Part shown: one piece after another, positions 1 through 5,074 of the stretch
Position numbering within the stretch: the first letter of the stretch is position 1
Layout: every line of letters begins with the position of its first letter
The notes under the pieces: model-generated
Database searches by the model: none
Told to the model about the DNA's origin: nothing
Seen by the model: only the letters and a program-made list of their open reading frames with translations
Source: Deltaproteobacteria bacterium
GTDB taxonomy: Bacteria; Desulfobacterota; Syntrophia; Syntrophales; UBA2210
NCBI GenBank assembly: GCA_016935935.1
Contig: JAFGPZ010000226.1
Span: 1 to 5,074, forward strand
DNA length: 5,074 bases
Direction: 5' to 3'
Position numbers and translations under genes: made by a program

Positions 1-518
1 ATGTCCACGATACTCATGGATCCGCTCAGTATCAATACACCCACCAGCGCAAGCGCCAGGGGTATTTCATAGCTTATCATCTGTGCCGTGGCCCGGTATC
101 CGCCCATAGCCGAGTATTTATTGTTGGACGACCATCCGGCCAAAAGCACACCATAGACACCCATGGATGATATGGCCATCAGATAGAGAACTGCCACTGG
201 AATATCCACTATAAAGACGTTTCCTGCAAAAGGCACGACGGCGAAACAGGCCAGCACGGCCACGAGAGATATCATGGGGGCAAGGATAAAATAAAACTTA
301 TTGGCATGAAGAACCGTCATATCTTCCTTGAAAAAGAGTTTTACACCGTCGGCAATCGGCTGAAACAGTCCCCAGGGACCCACGCGGTTCGGCCCGAGAC
401 GCACCTGGAAGAATCCAAGGCACTTACGCTCCATCAGCGTGAGGTACGCTACGCATGTCAGTATGACAGCAAATATCACGATGATTTTTATCAGTTGCAA
501 AATTATTTCAACAATCAT
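1..518 (-). CDS. nuoH: NADH-quinone oxidoreductase subunit H (complex I, ND1 family), N-terminal half
   Basis: NuoH (ND1) is the membrane subunit of complex I that anchors the peripheral arm and forms much of the quinone entry chamber with NuoB and NuoD. Reading the minus strand from the ATG at 518-516 gives 172 codons before the window ends; the family is usually about 320-340 residues, so roughly half is present. Family motifs seen: ERK at 30-32, GPNRVGP at 42-48 leading into QPIADG and KED (64-66), and GWSSNNKYS at 128-136 followed by AQMISYE (145-151). Hydrophobic segments lie near residues 3-25, 75-98, 104-128 and 152-167. The start is fixed by an in-frame TAA at 533-531. The Shine-Dalgarno-like AGGA (524-521) is unusually close, about 2-3 bases from the ATG. 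The gene follows nuoD after 23 bases, in the position where nuoE normally begins. Identity is secure; only the missing 3' half is unknown. Confidence 0.96.
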   Translation of the reverse strand, partial: MIVEIILQLIKIIVIFAVILTCVAYLTLMERKCLGFFQVRLGPNRVGPWGLFQPIADGVKLFFKEDMTVLHANKFYFILAPMISLVAVLACFAVVPFAGNVFIVDIPVAVLYLMAISSMGVYGVLLAGWSSNNKYSAMGGYRATAQMISYEIPLALALVGVLILSGSMSIVD

Positions 519-541
519 TTTCCTGCTTTCTTACAACCCCT

Positions 542-1636
542 TTATCTATCCACTTCGGCAAGGACGATATCAATCATCCCTATAATGGCTACAGCATCCG
601 ACAGAAGGCGCCCCTTCACCAGTTCGCCCACTCCCTGAAGATTCACAAAGGAAGGAGGGCGCACCCTGAGACGGGCGGGACTCTTCCCTCCGTCACTGAT
701 AATATAAAATCCGAGTTCACCGCGGGGGGATTCAATACTGTGGTAGACCTCGCCTGCGGGGAATTTGGTAACCTTTGCCTTTACCGGAGACCCGTCACTT
801 TCGGGCAAACCGTCGATGGCCTGCCTGACTATCCTGGCGCTCTCCCTCATTTCTTTGATGCGCACCATGTAACAATCGTAAACGTCACCCTGAAGACCCG
901 TGGGAATGTCAAAGTCAAAGTCCCCATAGGAAGAATAGGGGTTAGACTTACGCAGATCCCATTCGATACCGGCCGCCCTCGCCATGGGGCCCGAGATGCC
1001 CGTATTGATACAAAACTCTTTCGTCATCTTTCCCACGTTGCGGGTTCTCGATTTCCACATGGGATTTTCCGTCAGCAGCCTCTCGTAGTCGTCAACCCTG
1101 CTTGAAAATGTATCGGTAAACTTCTTCGTGTTCTGCACAAAACCACTGTCTGCATCCGCCGCCAGTCCGCCGAAACGCATGAAGCTGGGTGTCAGTCGCC
1201 CGCCGCTTATGGCCTCGAAGATATCCATTATATCCTCCCTCTCACGCAGCGCGTAAAAGAGGGGGGTCATGGCACCGAGATCGTGGGCATGTGTCCCAAG
1301 CCAGAAGAGATGACTGGCAATCCGCTGAAGTTCGACAAGAGCAACACGAATATACTGGAGCCGTTTGGGAACTTCTATCTCCAGGAGTTTTTCCACGGCC
1401 AGAACGTAGGCAAAATTGTTACTCATTGCCGCCAGATAATCGAGCCGATCGGTAAGGACGAGGATCTGCTGGTAAGTTCTGTGTTCCGACAATTTTTCCA
1501 AACCGCGATGCAGAAAACCGATATCAGGCTTGGCATCGACTATAACCTCTCCGTCAAGTTCGATCAGGACACGCAGCACTCCGTGCGTGCTGGGATGTTG
1601 AGGTCCAAGATTCAGTGTGATAGTCTCTTCAGTCAT
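542..1636 (-). CDS. nuoD: NADH-quinone oxidoreductase subunit D (complex I 49 kDa family)
   Basis: NuoD is a cytoplasmic connecting subunit that lines the quinone-reduction site next to cluster N2. I chose the ATG at 1636 (begins MTEETITLN, 364 aa), which overlaps the nuoC stop by 8 bases; a GTG three codons upstream (1645) is possible but has no better ribosome site. The N-terminus has GPQHPSTHGV (residues 11-20). His18 and Tyr67 are spaced 49 residues apart, exactly as the quinone-contacting His38 and Tyr87 of Thermus Nqo4. Also seen: HRGLEKLSEHRTY (43-55), SGPMARAAGIEWDLR (215-229), DFDIPTG (241-247) and the typical EVDR C-terminus. Related hydrogenase large subunits carry paired CxxC nickel ligands; none is present, so this is a true complex I subunit. 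It is a stand-alone D subunit, not the NuoCD fusion of enteric bacteria. Confidence 0.97.
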   Translation of the reverse strand: MTEETITLNLGPQHPSTHGVLRVLIELDGEVIVDAKPDIGFLHRGLEKLSEHRTYQQILVLTDRLDYLAAMSNNFAYVLAVEKLLEIEVPKRLQYIRVALVELQRIASHLFWLGTHAHDLGAMTPLFYALREREDIMDIFEAISGGRLTPSFMRFGGLAADADSGFVQNTKKFTDTFSSRVDDYERLLTENPMWKSRTRNVGKMTKEFCINTGISGPMARAAGIEWDLRKSNPYSSYGDFDFDIPTGLQGDVYDCYMVRIKEMRESARIVRQAIDGLPESDGSPVKAKVTKFPAGEVYHSIESPRGELGFYIISDGGKSPARLRVRPPSFVNLQGVGELVKGRLLSDAVAIIGMIDIVLAEVDR

Positions 1637-2087
1637 TTTTCTCACTACCGTCGAGAGGAAAATCTTTCCTCAGCGGGTAACCCTCCAGATTGGGAGGGGT
1701 TATAATCCTTCTCAAGTCGGGATGTCCCGTAAACCGGATACCGAACATGTCGAAGCATTCCCTTTCGAGCCAGTTTGCCGCATTCCATATGGGAGTCAGG
1801 GAATCGATTTCGGCATCGCTCTCCTCCAGGGGGACCTTTATTCTGATTCTGTGTCTGTGTTTAAGGGAGTAGAGGTTGTAGACAACCATGAACCTGGGCG
1901 TTTCGGGCAGTCTGTCGACGCCGCAGCAATCGGAAAGAAAATCGAAGAGACATTCTTCATCTTCCTTCAATATGCGGCAGACGGGAATTATGGCATCACG
2001 GTCGACAGTTACAGCAACTTCATCCAGGAAGGTATCCGTTCCCTTTATATATTCTCCGATCTTCCCTTTCAGTGTATCGATTGTCAT
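1629..2087 (-). CDS. nuoC: NADH-quinone oxidoreductase subunit C (complex I 30 kDa family)
   Basis: NuoC is a cofactor-free peripheral-arm subunit that packs against NuoD and NuoB in the connecting module. The ORF encodes 152 aa. The 30 kDa subunit signature is clear: ERE at 108-110, then DMFGI (113-117), GHPDLRRII (121-129) and the family C-terminal element [10 protein letters not shown] (136-145). The protein ends seven residues after that element, so it has no long C-terminal tail and no fusion to NuoD. The ATG at 2087 overlaps the nuoB stop in an ATGA arrangement, preceded by AAGG (2095-2092) four bases upstream. This indicates translational coupling to nuoB. The N-terminal half is less conserved and has a vicinal Cys-Cys at 54-55 of unknown meaning. 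Confidence 0.96.
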   Translation of the reverse strand: MTIDTLKGKIGEYIKGTDTFLDEVAVTVDRDAIIPVCRILKEDEECLFDFLSDCCGVDRLPETPRFMVVYNLYSLKHRHRIRIKVPLEESDAEIDSLTPIWNAANWLERECFDMFGIRFTGHPDLRRIITPPNLEGYPLRKDFPLDGSEKND

Positions 2088-2554
2088 CGGACCTTATCTC
2101 TTTTTATCTTTTGCTGCAGTTTTATCAGACCATCAATAAGCGCCTCGGGCCTCGCCGGGCAACCTGGTATATAGATGTCGACGGGGAGAAATTCTTCCGC
2201 TCCCTGCACAACGGCATAGGTTGGGAAAATGCCTCCAGAACAGGCACAGGCGCCCATGGCAACTACCCATTTAGGCTCCGCCATCTGGTTGTAGAGCCGC
2301 TCGACTGCCGGGGCCATCTTCTTTGTAATTGTCCCCGCTACGATCATACAATCGGCCTGTCGCGGCGACGGCCTGAAGACCTCCATACCGAAGCGGGCCA
2401 TATCGTAACGGGCAGCCGCAGCCGAAATCATTTCAATGGCACAGCAGGCAAGACCAAAACTCATAGGCCAGAGGGAATTTCTCTGCGACCACTTGATAAT
2501 CCAGTCCAGACTGTCGACTAAAATTGTCGCGCCTCCCAGTTTTGTTACTCCCAT
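2084..2554 (-). CDS. nuoB: NADH-quinone oxidoreductase subunit B (N2 iron-sulfur cluster protein)
   Basis: NuoB (PSST or 20 kDa family) binds the terminal [4Fe-4S] cluster N2, which hands electrons to quinone. The product is 156 aa, near the usual bacterial length. The four expected ligands are visible: the tandem Cys37-Cys38 in GLACCAIEM, Cys103 in GACACSGG and Cys132 in PGCPARPEA. Further hallmarks are [10 protein letters not shown] (49-58), RPSPRQAD (61-68) and VAGT (72-75). Two extra cysteines (69 and 105) are not expected ligands; Cys105 lies two residues from ligand Cys103. The ATG at 2554 overlaps the end of nuoA by 10 bases, and its ribosome site lies inside nuoA, so the two are probably translated together. 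Confidence 0.97.
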   Translation of the reverse strand: MGVTKLGGATILVDSLDWIIKWSQRNSLWPMSFGLACCAIEMISAAAARYDMARFGMEVFRPSPRQADCMIVAGTITKKMAPAVERLYNQMAEPKWVVAMGACACSGGIFPTYAVVQGAEEFLPVDIYIPGCPARPEALIDGLIKLQQKIKRDKVR

Positions 2555-2898
2555 TTCAAGCCCCCTTTTCTCCAGGCATAGAAGAAGGCGATCAAAAGGA
2601 TTCCGATAAATACCAACATCTCTATAAGGCCAAAGATTCCCATCTTTTCAACAACTATGGCCCACAGATAGATGAAGACTGTCTCCACATCGAATATGAC
2701 AAAGATCAGGGCGACGACATAAAACTTTATGGAGAAAATGGTGTTTGGTTTATCGATTGGGTCCATCCCGCACTCATAGGGAATGGTTTTTGCCGCCGTA
2801 AGGGGCCTTTTACCGAGGAAGTAGGAAATGACAATTATGGCAGCCCCGGAAAAGACTACCAGTGCAATAAAGAAAAACAATGAATATGAATCAGGCAC
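2545..2898 (-). CDS. nuoA: NADH-quinone oxidoreductase subunit A (complex I, ND3 family)
   Basis: NuoA (ND3) is a small membrane subunit beside the quinone channel; its TM1-TM2 loop contacts NuoD and NuoB. The product is 117 aa with three hydrophobic segments (about 7-28, 58-82 and 88-108). The loop carries the YECG motif (41-44), and the second helix carries KFYVVAL and FDVE (69-72, with the conserved acidic pair). The start is a GTG: the codon just upstream is an in-frame TAA, and a good GGGAG ribosome site lies 9 bases away. Two places differ from the family pattern. The usual Ala-Arg-x-Arg-Phe before the second helix is Pro-Asn-Thr-Ile-Phe (51-55), and the usual YPWA is YLWA (77-80). It is the first gene of the operon. 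Confidence 0.95.
   Translation of the reverse strand: MPDSYSLFFFIALVVFSGAAIIVISYFLGKRPLTAAKTIPYECGMDPIDKPNTIFSIKFYVVALIFVIFDVETVFIYLWAIVVEKMGIFGLIEMLVFIGILLIAFFYAWRKGGLKWE
2561..2567 (-). promoter_or_regulatory. Ribosome binding site of nuoB inside nuoA
   Basis: On the minus strand the bases read AAGGGGG, six bases before the nuoB ATG at 2554. It lies within the last codons of nuoA and supports that ATG as the start, with a 10-base gene overlap. Confidence 0.7.
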
Positions 2899-2907
2899 TT
2901 AAATTAA

Positions 2908-2912
2908 CTCCC
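2908..2912 (-). promoter_or_regulatory. Ribosome binding site that decides the nuoA GTG start
   Basis: The minus strand reads GGGAG nine bases before the GTG at 2898. Because an in-frame TAA touches that GTG, no earlier start is possible, and this site supports the GTG over the later TTG at codon 7. Confidence 0.7.
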
Positions 2913-3021
2913 GCAAGATACCGTTCAAGTAATCAAAACTTTTTGCTCACGATATCTATCTATAGAAAAATAGGGACAAACTATGAATTATCAATATCAT
3001 AAAACAGCATAAACGGGAGTC

Positions 3022-3050
3022 CTTCTATAATATTCTTACCAGGCTGTCAA
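3022..3050 (-). promoter_or_regulatory. Probable sigma70-type promoter of the nuo operon
   Basis: On the minus strand an exact TTGACA (3050-3045) is preceded by an A/T-only run that could act as an UP element. Two -10 candidates follow: TAGAAG at 3027-3022 with a 17-base spacer, or TATAGA at 3029-3024 with a 15-base spacer. Each matches the TATAAT consensus at four of six positions. Transcription would start near 3015-3018, giving nuoA a leader of about 118 bases. A second, weaker pair (TTGATA then TATTTT, 16 bases apart) occurs inside that leader. The -35 match is strong and the -10 is ordinary; no experiment supports it here. Confidence 0.5.
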
Positions 3051-3070
3051 GATTTTTTTTTATTTTCTTA

Positions 3071-3085
3071 ATTACATAATGTAAT
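3071..3085. promoter_or_regulatory. Perfect 7-1-7 palindrome, possible operator
   Basis: ATTACAT, a single A, then ATGTAAT form a perfect inverted repeat in the shared region between nuoA and the clc gene. Its centre (3078) is about 62 bases upstream of the estimated nuo start site, a spacing typical of class I activator sites, and about 93 bases upstream of the clc ATG. Two arms of seven around one central base is the geometry of Fur-superfamily boxes, but the bases do not match a Fur, PerR or Zur consensus well. The surrounding sequence is very AT-rich, which raises the chance of coincidence. No regulator gene is in the window. Confidence 0.3.
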
Positions 3086-3111
3086 AAAAAATGCCTCTTT
3101 TTACGCAGGAA

Positions 3112-3117
3112 TATGAT
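3112..3117 (+). promoter_or_regulatory. Weak -10 candidate for the clc gene
   Basis: TATGAT matches the -10 consensus at five of six positions and lies 54 bases before the clc ATG, but no convincing -35 element sits 15-19 bases upstream. It is the best plus-strand candidate I can see. Activation through the palindrome just upstream would be one way to compensate for a missing -35; that is inference. Confidence 0.2.
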
Positions 3118-3170
3118 GTCATAAATATTTTTCCCTTGCAAAAGAAAAGCCGGCGAAGATAATAAATGTC

Positions 3171-4940
3171 ATGAAAAAAATACGCCTCAATCGCTTCGTG
3201 CCTGTACATCCTATAAATGAGCATTCCGTCATGATCATCCTGGCGGTCATTGTAGGTGCTCTAGGGGGATATGGCGCCGTTTTTTTCAGATGGCTAATAA
3301 GGTTCTTTCAAAATATTTTTTTTGGAATGGGTGAATTTGAGATTCTGGACCACCTGATGGGCCTCCCCTGGTATGGTAGAATGATTCCACCTGTAATCGG
3401 GGGGGCAATTGTGGGACCCATTATCTTCTTTCTTGCCAAGGAAACGAGGGGGTCCGGCGTGCCGGATGTCATGCAGGCCGTCGCATTGAGAGGGGGAATA
3501 ATCAGAAAAAGAGTTGCCTTGATGAAGTCTCTCGCCTCGTCTATATGCATTGGATCAGGCGGTTCGGCAGGAAGAGAAGGCCCCATAATACAGATAGGAT
3601 CGGCCATAGGATCGATGGTGGGACAATTCGCTCACCTGTCGGAAGATAAGATGAAAACTCTCGTTGGCTGCGGCGCCGCCGCGGGTATTGCGGCCACCTT
3701 CAACGCGCCCATAGCGGGCGTCATGTTTACCATGGAGATTATCCTTGGCAATTACGGAATTGCCACATTCAGTCCCATTGTGGTGTCTTCTGTTACGGCA
3801 ACAGTCGTCTCAAGAGTTTACCTGGGGAGTTATCCCGCCTTCTTTATCCCCCAGTACACGCACGTCAGCTCATGGGAGTTTCTCCTCTACATACTGCTGG
3901 GAGTCATCGCGGGTATGGTTGGCGTTCTATACACAACTACCCTCTACAAAACGGAAGATCTCTTTGGCTATCTGAAAATTCCGGAGTATGCGAAAGCCAC
4001 TGTGGGCGGCGTCCTTGTGGGAATTATCGGTATATTCATTCCACAAACCCTCGGCGTGGGATATGACACGGTTGGGCTGGCCCTCTTTGAGAGGCTCTCC
4101 TGGCAGATGCTTCTTATCCTCGTCTTTATAAAGATTATAGCCACGTCAATTACAATAGGATCAAGGAGCTCGGGAGGAGTCATTGGACCAGCGATCTTTA
4201 TCGGCGCCATGACGGGTGGTACCTTCGGTTATTTTGCCCACTCACTGTTCCCAGCGGTTACCGCCCCTTCGGGAGCCTACAGCCTTGTCGGTATGGGGGC
4301 AGTACTGGCGGCCGCTACGCACGGCCCCCTTCACGCAATGCTCATCATATTTGAAATGACGGGCAACTATAAGATTATAGTTCCTCTGATGCTTGCCTGC
4401 ACTGTCGGATATGCGGTAGCTTCCCGGCTCAATAAAGAATCCATCTTTACGTCAAAACTAGTTAGAAAGGGAATAGATATAAAAGCCGGCAGAGAGATCA
4501 ACATCATGAAATCTCTCCTTGTGGAAGATGCAATGACTACCGAGGTTGATACAATAGCCGAAAACATGCACCTCAAGGAACTGCTCAGGTTGACCTTTGC
4601 AAGCAGACACACGAGTTTCCCCGTCATCGATTCAAAGGGAATGTTAAGTGGTATCGTAACTCTTCACGATTTTAAAGACGTGATCTGGGAGGAAGGCCTG
4701 GGAGATTTGATCGTAGTAAAAGACATATCCGTACCCGAAGTCATTACAGTGACAAGGGGTGAAAGCCTGAATGATGCCCTTGGAAAGATAGGGTTTCGGA
4801 ACATAGAACAATTACCCGTGGTGGACGAGGTAAATCCAAGAAAGATTATCGGCATTCTCTCAAGGAGAGACATCTTTGCCGCCTACAACAGGGCCATCAT
4901 CAAAAGGTCAATGATAAAGGGAATAGCAAAAAAGGAGTAA
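3171..4940 (+). CDS. ClC-family chloride transporter/channel with C-terminal CBS domain pair
   Basis: This integral membrane protein moves chloride or similar anions, by channel or Cl-/H+ exchange. It has 589 aa: a ClC membrane core (about 18-430) and two CBS domains (about 450-505 and 516-575) likely to bind adenine nucleotides. Both CBS domains carry the S/TxxD ribose-contact motif (Thr497-Asp500 and Ser564-Asp567). Filter motifs seen are GSGVPDV (94-100, Ser95 equals E. coli Ser107) and GREGP (134-138, Glu136 equals gating Glu148). Three positions depart from E. coli ClcA: Ile190 replaces proton Glu203, Phe426 replaces central Tyr445, and the GGIFAP loop reads GGVIGP (335-340). Exchange versus channel function is therefore open. 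The ATG at 3171 is the first in-frame start after a TGA at 3114; its ribosome site is weak (GAAG, 12 bases upstream). Transcribed away from nuoA; no co-directional partner is visible. Confidence 0.95.
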   Translation: MKKIRLNRFVPVHPINEHSVMIILAVIVGALGGYGAVFFRWLIRFFQNIFFGMGEFEILDHLMGLPWYGRMIPPVIGGAIVGPIIFFLAKETRGSGVPDVMQAVALRGGIIRKRVALMKSLASSICIGSGGSAGREGPIIQIGSAIGSMVGQFAHLSEDKMKTLVGCGAAAGIAATFNAPIAGVMFTMEIILGNYGIATFSPIVVSSVTATVVSRVYLGSYPAFFIPQYTHVSSWEFLLYILLGVIAGMVGVLYTTTLYKTEDLFGYLKIPEYAKATVGGVLVGIIGIFIPQTLGVGYDTVGLALFERLSWQMLLILVFIKIIATSITIGSRSSGGVIGPAIFIGAMTGGTFGYFAHSLFPAVTAPSGAYSLVGMGAVLAAATHGPLHAMLIIFEMTGNYKIIVPLMLACTVGYAVASRLNKESIFTSKLVRKGIDIKAGREINIMKSLLVEDAMTTEVDTIAENMHLKELLRLTFASRHTSFPVIDSKGMLSGIVTLHDFKDVIWEEGLGDLIVVKDISVPEVITVTRGESLNDALGKIGFRNIEQLPVVDEVNPRKIIGILSRRDIFAAYNRAIIKRSMIKGIAKKE

Positions 4941-4949
4941 CGCCTCCTT
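4928..4949 (-). terminator. Small hairpin with T-run, possible minus-strand terminator
   Basis: Read on the minus strand, AAGGAG (4949-4944) and CTCCTT (4937-4932) form a six-base-pair stem around a six-base loop, followed directly by four T. It overlaps the last codons and stop of the clc gene. A competing stem, 4941-4949 with 4953-4961, has one mismatch and one G-U pair. Neither fold has a T-run on the plus strand, so I see no intrinsic terminator for clc. The weak stem makes the call tentative; it would suit a convergent gene entering from the right. Confidence 0.25.
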
Positions 4950-5026
4950 CAAAAAGGGGCGGTAAAATCACCCACCCTCCACATGCTTATCAACCACTAT
5001 ATCAACACCTTAAGGCGCAGATGAAT

Positions 5027-5074
5027 CTACTCCCCCTTAATGAAGACCTCCGTCATATGGTAGGCCTCGTCGTC
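5027..5074 (-). CDS. Possible C-terminal end of an unidentified minus-strand gene
   Basis: From the window's right edge the minus strand is open for 15 codons (DDEAYHMTEVFIKGE) to a TAG at 5029-5027. Thirteen of the 15 third positions are G or C, stronger than the overlapping plus-strand reading, and the other two minus frames close within 13 codons. A hairpin with a T-run lies about 80 bases downstream. I do not recognise the peptide and assign no function. Fifteen open codons occur by chance about half the time, so this needs the sequence beyond the window. Confidence 0.35.
   Translation of the reverse strand, partial: DDEAYHMTEVFIKGE

Noticed and set aside
1637..1645. GTG at 1645 as the nuoD start (367 aa)
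   Set aside because: No ribosome site at proper spacing precedes it. The ATG at 1636 gives a normal N-terminus and a compact 8-base overlap with nuoC.
1617..2174. A 185-codon plus-strand open frame, and others such as 1283-1705, opposite the nuo genes
   Set aside because: They lie antisense to nuoC and nuoD, whose family motifs are unmistakable, and their products resemble no known protein. They are shadows of coding sequence on the other strand.
542..2554. The B-C-D set read as part of a group 4 [NiFe] hydrogenase instead of complex I
   Set aside because: The D protein has only two cysteines and no CxxC nickel-ligand pairs, and it keeps the quinone-site His and Tyr. NuoA and NuoH with typical motifs flank the set.
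2906..3021. The nuoA ribosome-site region (2906-2914) is complementary to 3013-3021, suggesting a leader that hides the start site
   Set aside because: The match is seven pairs plus two wobbles, of a length expected by chance in this region, and the predicted transcription start near 3015-3018 would cut off part of the distant arm.
3136..3163. TTGCAA and GATAAT, 16 bases apart, as a clc promoter
   Set aside because: The transcript would begin at or just before the start codon, giving a leaderless message. Possible, but not supported by anything else.
5021..5074. A plus-strand ORF starting at ATG 5021, open to the window edge, with AAGG upstream
   Set aside because: Eighteen codons is too short to judge. 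Its third-position composition is less gene-like than the overlapping minus-strand frame, and the nearby hairpin with T-run suits a minus-strand gene better. It cannot be excluded.
1..5074. tRNA or rRNA genes, CRISPR arrays, insertion sequences, attachment sites
   Set aside because: I looked on both strands and saw no regularly spaced repeats, no transposase or integrase sequence, and no tRNA-like or rRNA-like segments.

Overview
The window carries five genes of a proton-pumping NADH:quinone oxidoreductase-type complex (complex I) on the minus strand. A complete ClC-family chloride transporter or channel gene with a CBS-domain tail is transcribed divergently from them on the plus strand. The complex I proteins resemble those of anaerobic, formerly deltaproteobacterial lineages (Desulfobacterota, Syntrophales-like). 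This placement rests on general sequence resemblance and gene order, not on a database search, so it is tentative.

Layout. Minus strand, in transcription order from right to left: nuoA (2898-2545), nuoB (2554-2084), nuoC (2087-1629), nuoD (1636-542) and nuoH (518 to beyond base 1, about the first half of the protein). The genes overlap by 10, 4 and 8 bases, and only 23 bases separate nuoD from nuoH, so they look like one translationally coupled operon. From 2899 to 3170 lies an AT-rich divergent control region. It holds a good sigma70-like promoter for nuoA (exact TTGACA) and a perfect 7-1-7 palindrome that could be an operator. The clc gene fills 3171-4940. After it come a small hairpin and, in the last 48 bases, the possible C-terminus of an unidentified minus-strand gene.

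How the genes work together. NuoB, C and D form the connecting and quinone-reducing module, with the N2 iron-sulfur cluster in NuoB and the quinone site between NuoB, NuoD and NuoH. NuoA and NuoH are the membrane subunits next to that site. The NADH-oxidising subunits NuoE, NuoF and NuoG, which in the classical 14-gene order sit between nuoD and nuoH, are absent from that position. The order A-B-C-D-H is that of 11-subunit complex I operons, whose electron donor is often not NADH. The ClC protein has the anion-filter glutamate but differs from the well-studied exchangers at three transport-pathway positions, including the internal proton glutamate.

Most of the window is recognisable, ordinary core metabolism. 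I found no evidence of a new defence, mobile or RNA system. The points most worth a second look are the missing NADH module, the ClC pathway substitutions and the palindrome in the shared intergenic region.
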